Positions 15,800 to 23,462 of a stretch of 64,000 nt of DNA are shown here, in pieces. A program made the position numbers and the translations under genes. Source of the DNA: Pseudomonadota bacterium (lineage in GTDB: Bacteria; Pseudomonadota; Alphaproteobacteria; Rhizobiales; Xanthobacteraceae); NCBI GenBank assembly GCA_023388935.1, contig JAEWFG010000185.1, forward strand, positions 1 through 64,000, written 5' to 3'. Every line of letters starts with the position of its first letter. Within the stretch, counting starts at the first letter, position 1. Below the pieces are notes generated by a model. That model was not told the DNA's origin. It saw only the letters and a list, made by a program, of their open reading frames with translations, and did no database searches.

Positions 15800-17311
15800 G
15801 TGACAAAAGATCCGCAGCCACAGCGCAAGCCGGAAAATTGCGCGTTCGTCATCTTCGGCGTGACCGGCGACCTCACTCACCGCCTGGTGATCCCCTCGCT
15901 CTACAACCTCGCCGCCGAAAACCTGTTGCCCGAAAAGTTCTGCGTCGTCGGCGTGGCCCGCAACCGCCAGTCGGATGACCAGCTGCGCGACAGCCTGATG
16001 AAGGGCCTGCGCGAGTTCGCGACGCGCCCCGTGGACGACGTCGTCGCCCGGCAGCTCCTGCAATGCGTCGCCTTCGTCGAGGCCGACGCGAAGGATCCGC
16101 CGTCATTCGACCGCTTGCGCGAGCATCTGGATTCGCTGGAATGCTCGCGAGGCACCGGCGGCAACCGCTTGTTCTACCTCGCGACCCCGCCGGCCGCATT
16201 CGCACCGACCGCGCGCGAGCTCGGCCGCACCGGCCTGATGAAGGAGAATGGAGCCTGGCGGCGGCTGGTGATCGAAAAGCCGTTCGGCACCGACCTCGCC
16301 TCGGCGCGCGCGCTGAATGCCGAGCTCCTGAAAATCATGGCGGAGCACCAGATCTACCGGATCGATCACTATCTCGGCAAGGAGACGGTGCAGAACATCA
16401 TGGTGCTGCGTTTTGCCAACGGTATGTTCGAGCCGATCTGGAATCGCAACCACATCGACCACATCCAGATCACGGTGGAGGAGAAGCTCGGCGTCGGCCA
16501 TCGCGGCGGCTTTTACGACGCCACGGGCGCGTTGCGCGACATGGTGCCGAACCATCTGTTCCAGTTGATGTCGCTGGTCGCGATGGGGCCGCCGACCCGT
16601 TTCGATGCGCATTCGGTCCGCTCGGAAAAGGCCGAAGTGCTCTCTGCGATCCAGCAGCCAAGCGAAGAGGAAGCCCTGAGGAGCTCCGTCCGCGCACAAT
16701 ACCTTGCCGGCCGCATCGGCGACGACGAGATCCCGGACTACCGCAAGACCCAGGACGTCAAACCCGGCAGCACCACCGAGACCTACGTCGCGCTGAAACT
16801 GATGATCGACAATTGGCGCTGGGCCGGCGTGCCGTTCTACCTGCGAACCGGCAAGGCGCTTGCGCACAAGCGCACGGAGGTCGCAATCAAGTTCAAACAG
16901 GCGCCGCTGTCGATGTTCTCGGGCACGACAGTCGACCGCCTGTCGCAGAACTTCCTGACCATCGGCATTGCACCGACCGAGACCATCGAGCTCCAGTTCA
17001 ACGCCAAGATTCCCGGCCCGAGCGTCACCATCGATGGCGTGGAGATGAAGTTCCGCTACGGCGACTATTTCCGGGCCGATCCGAGCACCGGCTACGAGAC
17101 GCTGATCTACGACTGCATGATCGGCGACAACATCCTGTTCCAGCGCGCCGACGGCATCGAGGCCGGATGGCAGGCGGTGCAGCCATTCCTGGATGCCTGG
17201 AAAAATGCGGGCACCAACGGTATCGAGACCTATCAAGCCGGCAGCGACGGCCCCGCCTGCGCCGATGAGCTGCTCAGGCGCGACGGGCGAAGCTGGCGGA
17301 AATTTTCGTGA
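15800..17311 (+). CDS. zwf: Glucose-6-phosphate dehydrogenase
   Basis: The 503-aa enzyme oxidises glucose-6-phosphate to 6-phosphogluconolactone. It opens with GTG, chosen because FVIFGVTGDLTHRLVIPSL, the nucleotide-binding motif, then lies at the normal place about 15 residues in. The active-site signature RIDHYLGKETVQN with its catalytic His and Lys is present near residue 190. The stop overlaps the start of pgl by four bases (GTGA), so the two are translationally coupled. Confidence 0.96.
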   Translation: MTKDPQPQRKPENCAFVIFGVTGDLTHRLVIPSLYNLAAENLLPEKFCVVGVARNRQSDDQLRDSLMKGLREFATRPVDDVVARQLLQCVAFVEADAKDPPSFDRLREHLDSLECSRGTGGNRLFYLATPPAAFAPTARELGRTGLMKENGAWRRLVIEKPFGTDLASARALNAELLKIMAEHQIYRIDHYLGKETVQNIMVLRFANGMFEPIWNRNHIDHIQITVEEKLGVGHRGGFYDATGALRDMVPNHLFQLMSLVAMGPPTRFDAHSVRSEKAEVLSAIQQPSEEEALRSSVRAQYLAGRIGDDEIPDYRKTQDVKPGSTTETYVALKLMIDNWRWAGVPFYLRTGKALAHKRTEVAIKFKQAPLSMFSGTTVDRLSQNFLTIGIAPTETIELQFNAKIPGPSVTIDGVEMKFRYGDYFRADPSTGYETLIYDCMIGDNILFQRADGIEAGWQAVQPFLDAWKNAGTNGIETYQAGSDGPACADELLRRDGRSWRKFS

Positions 17312-18060
17312 TGGCAGCGGCCGACCAGCCGAAGCTGATCGTCGAGGCCGACGCCGAAGCCCTCGCCCACACTGCCGCCGAACGAGTGACGGCACGAATC
17401 GAAGCCAACCCGGGGCGCATCGCGATCTGTCTCACCGGCGGATCGAGCCCGAAGAAGCTCTATCAATTGCTTGGCAGCGATGCCTGGCGTGGCAATATCC
17501 CGTGGGATCGCGTGCACTGGTTCATCGGCGACGAGCGCTTCGTGCCCGAGAGCGATCCCCTCAACAACATGGCAGTCGCGCGCGCAACCTTTCTCGATCG
17601 CAATGCGCCGCCGGGCCATGTCCACGCGATCCCGACCGCGGCTGACAATCCCGACCGCAGCGCCGAGGCCTATGCGCACGAACTGCAGGGCTTCTACGGC
17701 TCTGAAAGCCTCGATCCGGCACGACCGCTGTTCGACATGGTTTTGATGGGCGCGGGCCCGGACGGCCACACCGCCTCGCTCTTCCCGGGCTATCCCGCGG
17801 TCGAAGAGACCGAACGCTGGGTCGTCGGGGTCCCCAAGGCCAACGTCGCACCTTTCGTGCCGCGAGTCTCGCTCACCCTGCCCGCCCTGGCATCCTGCCG
17901 TGAAATGCTGTTTGAGATTGCCGGGCACGACAAGCAGGCGATCTTGACGCGCCTCCTCAATGGCGAGAATCTGCCCGCGTTGCGCGCGCGCTCGAATGGT
18001 GAGACCGTCTGGCTGGTCGACCGGGCCGCGCTTCCGGAGGGAATTCGTGGCGAGCGTTGA
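17308..18060 (+). CDS. pgl: 6-phosphogluconolactonase
   Basis: The 250-aa product hydrolyses the lactone made by Zwf. Family marks are ICLTGGSSPKKLYQLL near residue 40, WFIGDERFVP near residue 70 and LMGAGPDGHTASLFP near residue 150. It begins with GTG overlapping the zwf stop; the ATG one codon later would serve equally. Its last codons overlap the gluconokinase gene. Confidence 0.95.
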   Translation: MMAAADQPKLIVEADAEALAHTAAERVTARIEANPGRIAICLTGGSSPKKLYQLLGSDAWRGNIPWDRVHWFIGDERFVPESDPLNNMAVARATFLDRNAPPGHVHAIPTAADNPDRSAEAYAHELQGFYGSESLDPARPLFDMVLMGAGPDGHTASLFPGYPAVEETERWVVGVPKANVAPFVPRVSLTLPALASCREMLFEIAGHDKQAILTRLLNGENLPALRARSNGETVWLVDRAALPEGIRGER

Positions 18061-18619
18061 AGCACCTTGTGCGTTGATCGTGATGGGCGTGTCGGGTTCG
18101 GGTAAGAGCACGGTTGCGGAGGCGCTCGGCGAGCGGCTCGGCTGGCGCTTCGAGGACGGGGACAGTTTTCACCCCGCAAGCAACGTCGAGAAGATGCGGG
18201 CGGGCCACCCGCTCACCGACGAGGACCGCTGGCCCTGGCTCAACGCCATCGCCGACGAGATCGCGCGGGTGTGCGGACACGGCGAGCACGTCATCATCGC
18301 CTGTTCGGCGCTGAAGCACACCTATCGTGACGTGCTGCTGCGTGGACGCGACGACGTTCGCTTCGTCTTCCTGAGGGGCACCAAGGAACTGATCGCCGCC
18401 CGTCTCGCGCAACGCAAGGGCCATTTCATGCCGCCCGAACTGCTGACGAGCCAGTTCACGACGCTGGAGCCGCCGGAGGCGAACGAGCACGTCATCACCG
18501 TCTCGATCGACGAATCCGTCGAGGCGATCGTGGACGGCGTCGTGCGGCAATTGAAATTGGTCGCCGACAAACGCAAGGCCATCGAACCTGAGGCTACCAA
18601 ACCCACGGTCCTGCCATGA
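18047..18619 (+). CDS. gntK: Gluconokinase
   Basis: The frame is open from 17960, but a GTG at 18047 with GGAGGG just upstream gives VASVEAPCALIVMGVSGSGK, putting the P-loop at the usual distance for a GntK of 190 aa. The product phosphorylates gluconate to 6-phosphogluconate. Family features are the Walker A GVSGSGKST, FEDGDSFHPASNVEKM and CSALKHTYRDVL. It overlaps pgl by 14 bases and the next HAD gene by four (ATGA), completing a tightly packed operon. Confidence 0.93.
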   Translation: MASVEAPCALIVMGVSGSGKSTVAEALGERLGWRFEDGDSFHPASNVEKMRAGHPLTDEDRWPWLNAIADEIARVCGHGEHVIIACSALKHTYRDVLLRGRDDVRFVFLRGTKELIAARLAQRKGHFMPPELLTSQFTTLEPPEANEHVITVSIDESVEAIVDGVVRQLKLVADKRKAIEPEATKPTVLP

Positions 18620-19428
18620 CGCCAATCTCACTCGTGGTCTCCGACGTCGACGGCACGCTGCTGACCAAGGACAAGACGCTCACCGACCGCGCGAGATTCG
18701 CGGTGCAGCGGTTGCACAAGGCCGGCATCGGCTTCACCATCACCTCCAGCCGCCCCGCGATCGGCATGCGCTTCCTGATCGAACCGCTGGCGCTCTGGCT
18801 CCCGGTCGGCCCGTTCAACGGCTCCTCGATCGTCGATCCCGAGATGAAGCCGGTCGAGCAGCACCTGATCCCGGCGAGCGCCGTCGAGCGGTCCTTGCAA
18901 ATCCTCCGGGAATTCGGCGTCGACATCTGGCTCTTCACCTACGACAAATGGCTGATCGACAACCCCAGCGGCAAATACGTCGCGCACGAGCAGCACACGA
19001 TACGGTCCGACCCGACCATCGTGACCGATTTTTCGCCGTATCTCGCGAGCGCCTGCAAGATCGTCGGCGCGAGCGCCGACGCGGCGGGACTCGAGCGCTG
19101 CGAGAAGGCGATGCAGGAGGCGCTCGGCAGCCAGGCCACCGCGGTGCGCTCGCAGACCTATTATCTCGACATCACTCCGCCCGGCTTCAACAAGGGCACG
19201 TTCGTCGAGGCTATGGCCAAGCGCCTCGACATTTCGACCGACGCGGTCGCCACCATCGGCGACATGCAGAACGACCTGCCGATGTTCCGCGTCAGCGGCG
19301 TCTCGATCGCCATGGGCAATGCCACCGACGACGTCAAGGATCAGGCCACCAACGTCACCGCGACCAATGAGCAGGACGGCTTTGCAGAAGCGATGGAGAT
19401 GATCCTGAAGCGGAATGGAGTCGGCTAG
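18616..19428 (+). CDS. Cof-type HAD-IIB phosphatase
   Basis: The 270-aa product has the HAD nucleophile motif VSDVDGTLL at residue 10, the lysine region ITPPGFNKGTFVEAM and the closing IGDMQNDLPMFRVSGVSIAMGNA, which together define a Cof/YbiV-like class IIB sugar-phosphatase. The operon suggests a sugar phosphate or phosphogluconate as substrate, which is inference. It is the last gene of the block and meets the converging GH15 gene five bases later with no visible terminator. Confidence 0.88.
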   Translation: MTPISLVVSDVDGTLLTKDKTLTDRARFAVQRLHKAGIGFTITSSRPAIGMRFLIEPLALWLPVGPFNGSSIVDPEMKPVEQHLIPASAVERSLQILREFGVDIWLFTYDKWLIDNPSGKYVAHEQHTIRSDPTIVTDFSPYLASACKIVGASADAAGLERCEKAMQEALGSQATAVRSQTYYLDITPPGFNKGTFVEAMAKRLDISTDAVATIGDMQNDLPMFRVSGVSIAMGNATDDVKDQATNVTATNEQDGFAEAMEMILKRNGVG

Positions 19429-19433
19429 CTCTG

Positions 19434-21233
19434 CTACTGCGACCGCTGCACCGCCGGCTTATCGCTCTCCTGCCTTGCCGCCGACAGATTATGCGCGGTG
19501 TTGACCAGCGCGATGTGGGTCAGCGCCTGGGGGAAGTTTCCAGTCTGGCGGCGAGCCACGGAATCATATTCTTCGGCGAGCAAGCCGACATCATTCGCAA
19601 GCCCGGCCACACGATCGAACAGCTCCTGCGCCTTGTCGAGATCGCCCGACAGCACATAGGCATCGGCCAGCCACAGGCTGCAGGCCAGGAACGCGCCCTC
19701 GATCGGCTGCTTCTCCTCGGACACTTCACGCGGATCGTGGCGCAGCACGAAACCGTCGCGCATCATGTGTTTCTCGACGGCCGCGATGGTGCCGCGGATG
19801 CGCCGGTCCGATGCCGGCAGGAAGCCGACCGCCGGCAGCAGCAGCACGCTGGCATCGAGCAATTTCGAGCCGTAGGACTCGACGAAGGCATTCTCCTGCA
19901 TGTCAAAGCCTTTGTTGCAGACGTCGCGATGAATGGCCTCGCGCAGGGTTCGCCAATGCAACAGCGGCGCCTTGAAGCCAAAGGTCTCGGCGCTCTTGAT
20001 GCCGCGGTCGAAGGCAACCCAGGTCATCACCTTGGAGAAGACGTAGTGCCTGGGCTGTCCGCGCCGCTCCCAGATGCCGTGGTCGGGATGATCCCAGACC
20101 TCGGCGAGATGGTCGAGCACGACACATTCCAGCGCCCAGGACTCGTCGTCGAGCTTGAGCTTGGCCATGCGTGACTGGTGGAAGGCGTCGATCAGTTCGC
20201 CATAGACGTCGAGCTGGAGCTGCGCATGCGCGGCATTGCCGACGCGCACGGGCTGGGCGCCCTCATAGCCGCCGAGCCAGCCCGCCTCCCATTCCAGCAG
20301 CCGCCGCTGGCCCCAGATGCCGTACATGATCTGCATGTTCGACGGCGACCCCGCAGCCGCGCGCAATAGCCAGTTGTGCCAGGCCAGGGCTTCATCGGTG
20401 TAGCCGGAATTCATCAGCGCCAGCAGCGTGAAGGTGGCGTCGCGCAGCCAGCAGAAGCGGTAGTCCCAGTTCCTGGCGCCACCGAGCTTTTCCGGCAGGG
20501 ACGTGGTGGGCGCCGCGACAATGCCGCCGGTCGGGCCGAACGTCAGCGCCTTCAGCGTAATCAGCGAGCGCAGGATGAGATCGTGGTACTCGCCGTCGCG
20601 GGTGCAGCGGCCGCACCACTCCTGCCAGAACTTCTCGGTCTCCTGAAGCGCGGTCTTCGGGTCGATCGGCTTGGGCGGATCGAGATGCGAGGGGCCGTAG
20701 GTCAGCACGAAGGGCACGGTCTCACCCGCCCTCACCTCGAAGTCGGCAACCGTGGTCAGATCCTCGCCGCGGGTCTTCACCGGCGTTCTCAGCACTGTCA
20801 TGTCCTGGCCGCAGATCGCCAGCAGCGAACGGTCGACCCGCCGGACCCAGGGAATGTCGGCGCCGAAACCGAAGCGAATGATGAGCTCCATCCGCATCTT
20901 TACTGTGCCGCTGACGCCGCGAACCATCCGCACGATGTCGGAGGCCTTACCGCGCGGCGGCATGAAGTCGGTCAGGGCGACAGTGCCGTCCTTCGTCTCA
21001 AAGCGTGTTTCGAGGATGAGGGTGTTGCCGAGATAGCGGCGCGAGGTCGTGGTGACGTCCTCGTTTGGTGCGATCAGCCAACGGCCGTTCCTGTGCGTGC
21101 CGAGGATTGCGGCGAAGCAGGCGTCGGAATCGAAGGCCGGCCAGCACAGCCAGTCGATCGATCCGTCGCGCCCGACGAGCGCCGCCGTCTCGCAGTCGCC
21201 GATCAGCGCATAGTCCTCGATCCTCTGCGACAA
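19434..21233 (-). CDS. Glycoside hydrolase family 15 protein (glucoamylase or trehalase)
   Basis: The 599-aa product starts IEDYALIGDCETAALVGRDGSIDWLCWP, the typical beginning of bacterial GH15 enzymes. It continues with WDYRFCWLRDATFTLLAL near residue 260 and GLLAEEYD plus FPQALTHIALVNTAHNL near the end, where the catalytic glutamates lie. GH15 includes glucoamylases and also acid trehalases of this same length. In a locus that makes trehalose both are possible and the sequence alone does not decide. It lies 43 bp below malQ on the same strand. Confidence 0.85.
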   Translation of the reverse strand: MSQRIEDYALIGDCETAALVGRDGSIDWLCWPAFDSDACFAAILGTHRNGRWLIAPNEDVTTTSRRYLGNTLILETRFETKDGTVALTDFMPPRGKASDIVRMVRGVSGTVKMRMELIIRFGFGADIPWVRRVDRSLLAICGQDMTVLRTPVKTRGEDLTTVADFEVRAGETVPFVLTYGPSHLDPPKPIDPKTALQETEKFWQEWCGRCTRDGEYHDLILRSLITLKALTFGPTGGIVAAPTTSLPEKLGGARNWDYRFCWLRDATFTLLALMNSGYTDEALAWHNWLLRAAAGSPSNMQIMYGIWGQRRLLEWEAGWLGGYEGAQPVRVGNAAHAQLQLDVYGELIDAFHQSRMAKLKLDDESWALECVVLDHLAEVWDHPDHGIWERRGQPRHYVFSKVMTWVAFDRGIKSAETFGFKAPLLHWRTLREAIHRDVCNKGFDMQENAFVESYGSKLLDASVLLLPAVGFLPASDRRIRGTIAAVEKHMMRDGFVLRHDPREVSEEKQPIEGAFLACSLWLADAYVLSGDLDKAQELFDRVAGLANDVGLLAEEYDSVARRQTGNFPQALTHIALVNTAHNLSAARQESDKPAVQRSQ

Positions 21234-21276
21234 TGTCTTGCGAGCCCCGGAATAGCCCTTGGAAATCCCCGGCTGG

Positions 21277-23256
21277 TCAACTCCCGCCGGTCAGTGAACG
21301 TTCCCGCGTCGCCGCCTTCAAAGCCGCGAGATCGACCTTCGAGGCGATCTTGTCGAGCGCGACCGGCAACCGCTGGCGCCAGTTCGGATGCTCGTCGATC
21401 GTGCCGGGAATGTTGGGCTGGTCGATCACGCCGAGCAGATCCTCCAGCGACACCGCGAGCAGCCGCGACGGCGTGCGCGACAGGAAGGCCAGCACCGAAT
21501 AGAGGTCGTTGGCGTTGATGCCGTTCTGGCGCAGGATCTCGTCGAGCATGCCGAGCGCATCCCAGCGCGCCTGGTCGCTCTCGCCGGGATCGAGCCCGAG
21601 CGACCGTTTCATCTTGAGATCGCTGAAGGAGCGCCAACCGGCATAGGTGCACAGATCATGCGTGTTCAGTGTCACCAGCGCGTTCGGCCGGTAATGATCG
21701 ACATTGCGGAAGTGACCGGCGTCGTCGCGTTCGAACATCATGACGAGATAGGACCAGATGCCGAAATCCTGCATGGTCTCGCGGAAACCTTCCGGCACGG
21801 TGCCGAGGTCCTCACCGATCACGATGCATTTATGCGCCGCGCTCTCACGCACGACGGCGCCAAGCAGCGCCTCGAACGGCATCTGCACATAGGCGCCATT
21901 GTCCGGCTTGAAGCCGCGCGGCACCAGATAAAGCCGCTTCAGCCCCAGCACGTGATCGAGACGGATCGCGCCGGCATGCCGCATCGAGGCCGCCAGCATG
22001 TCGGCGAACGGCACGAAGGATTGGGCTTCGAGGCCGCCGGCGTTGAAGCCGGCCAGACCCCAGTCCTGGCCGATCGTGTTGAGCACGTCGGGCGGGGCGC
22101 CGACAGCGAGGTGGCGCGAGATCGCCATTTGCTCGTTCCAGGCATCGAAGCCGTTGGACTGCACGCCGACGGCGACGTCGAGATAAAGCCCGACCCGCAT
22201 GCCGAGCCGGCCAGCAAGCTCCCTGGCGGCTTGCAGTTGCAGGTCAGCCGTCCATTGCACGAACTCGACGAATTCGACATCGCGCTTGTCGGGACCGTTG
22301 CGTAGCTCGGCGCATTTTGCATCCATCGGCTTCTGCCATTCCGCCGGCCATTCCCACCACGGCGCCGCGAAGCGGTGGCGTAGCACCTCAAAGCAGGCAA
22401 AACGGGACAACAGTGGAGAGCGGTCGGCACGGAATGCGTCAAACTGATTGCGTCGCACACCGCTTGCCTTGGTCACGAATCTGTCAAAGACAGCCCGCAG
22501 GCCGCGCCATTTCAGCGCCGCCATGTCGGCATAAGGCACGCGATCGCCTTCGCGCAGACGCGCGGCGATCGCGGCCGCGTCAGGCACGAGGTCCGCCGAA
22601 AATTCCGGGATCGCCTCGACGTCGATATAGAGCGGATTGAGGAACAGCCGGCTGTTCGGCGAATACGGGCTGCAATCGGCCGGATGGTTGTCGAACAGCA
22701 CGTGCAGCGGATTGAGCCCGACGCCGTCGGCTCCTAACTGCTTTGCGATCCGGACAAGGTCCGCAAGGTCCGTGAAATCGCCGATGCCCCAATTGCGGTT
22801 CGAGCGGATGCTGTAGAGCTGCACGGCAAGCAGCCAGCCGCGGTCGAAATCGCCGCCGAAGGCACGTTCGGGCGCCACGATCATCGGCACCTCTTCCGTT
22901 ACGCCTGCAGCATCGGTCAGCGTCAACCGGTGGTAACCGAGCGGCAGGCCGGCGGCCCAGGCAATTACAGGCTCGCGCGTCTCGCCTTGCGCGATCATTT
23001 CAGCGCTTCCCGTGATACGGGCGTTGCCGGTGATCTTCCATTTGAGCGGCGGCGCGCCGATCGTCGCCAATTCCGTTCGTGGATGCCCCAGCGCGCGAAC
23101 CACGACGGGCCCGCTGACGAAGCGGTAAATCCGCTTCTCCGGCAGTGCGTCTAGGATGGATTTGAGGGCCACGGGATCAGTGATCCGCAGCTTTCCGAGG
23201 GCGTCGATGAATTCGGATTGAACGCCCTTGATCCGGGCTTGAGCTAGAAGATCCAT
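21277..23256 (-). CDS. malQ: 4-alpha-glucanotransferase (amylomaltase)
   Basis: The 659-aa GH77 enzyme transfers alpha-1,4-glucan segments between acceptors. It has the N-terminal extension usual in proteobacterial MalQ, then LLAVQLYSIRSNRNWGIGDF, the nucleophile region AIRLDHVLGLKRLYLVP, the acid/base VIGEDLGTVP and THDLCTYAGW. It diverges from the glgE-led operon across a 206-bp region that carries a candidate EcfG-type promoter facing malQ. Confidence 0.95.
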   Translation of the reverse strand: MDLLAQARIKGVQSEFIDALGKLRITDPVALKSILDALPEKRIYRFVSGPVVVRALGHPRTELATIGAPPLKWKITGNARITGSAEMIAQGETREPVIAWAAGLPLGYHRLTLTDAAGVTEEVPMIVAPERAFGGDFDRGWLLAVQLYSIRSNRNWGIGDFTDLADLVRIAKQLGADGVGLNPLHVLFDNHPADCSPYSPNSRLFLNPLYIDVEAIPEFSADLVPDAAAIAARLREGDRVPYADMAALKWRGLRAVFDRFVTKASGVRRNQFDAFRADRSPLLSRFACFEVLRHRFAAPWWEWPAEWQKPMDAKCAELRNGPDKRDVEFVEFVQWTADLQLQAARELAGRLGMRVGLYLDVAVGVQSNGFDAWNEQMAISRHLAVGAPPDVLNTIGQDWGLAGFNAGGLEAQSFVPFADMLAASMRHAGAIRLDHVLGLKRLYLVPRGFKPDNGAYVQMPFEALLGAVVRESAAHKCIVIGEDLGTVPEGFRETMQDFGIWSYLVMMFERDDAGHFRNVDHYRPNALVTLNTHDLCTYAGWRSFSDLKMKRSLGLDPGESDQARWDALGMLDEILRQNGINANDLYSVLAFLSRTPSRLLAVSLEDLLGVIDQPNIPGTIDEHPNWRQRLPVALDKIASKVDLAALKAATRERSLTGGS

Positions 23257-23334
23257 TCGGCACGCAGCTTGCAGGCCACCCTTTTGCCGGGGGCATCGAT
23301 TTTAGCGAGGCAGCAGAAGATGTTAGTCAAGGGT

Positions 23335-23361
23335 AAACTCGCAAACCGCACCTGCCGTTCC
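23335..23361 (-). promoter_or_regulatory. Candidate EcfG-type promoter for malQ-GH15
   Basis: On the minus strand GGAAC (23361-23357) is followed after 17 bases by AGTT (23339-23336). The -10 half differs by one base from CGTT. Transcription would begin about 70 bases before malQ. Confidence 0.4.
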
Positions 23362-23371
23362 CAGGGGGAAC
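23357..23371. promoter_or_regulatory. Inverted repeat GTTCCC-N3-GGGAAC between malQ and glgE
   Basis: The perfect 6-3-6 palindrome puts a GGAAC on each strand. A looser copy GTTCCC-N5-GGGAAA follows at 23414-23430. The same arms occur upstream of tal-pgi. It may be an operator, or two back-to-back -35 elements. Confidence 0.4.
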
Positions 23372-23462
23372 CAATGACATACAAGCGGCTTTCTATATTG
23401 GTACCAAGCGTAGGTTCCCAACAAGGGAAACGGGCTCCTGCTTTCTTGTCAATGGCATCACC

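Noticed and set aside
23367..23392. EcfG promoter for the glgE-led operon (GGAAC then CTTT)
   Set aside because: The -10 half lacks the GTT core.
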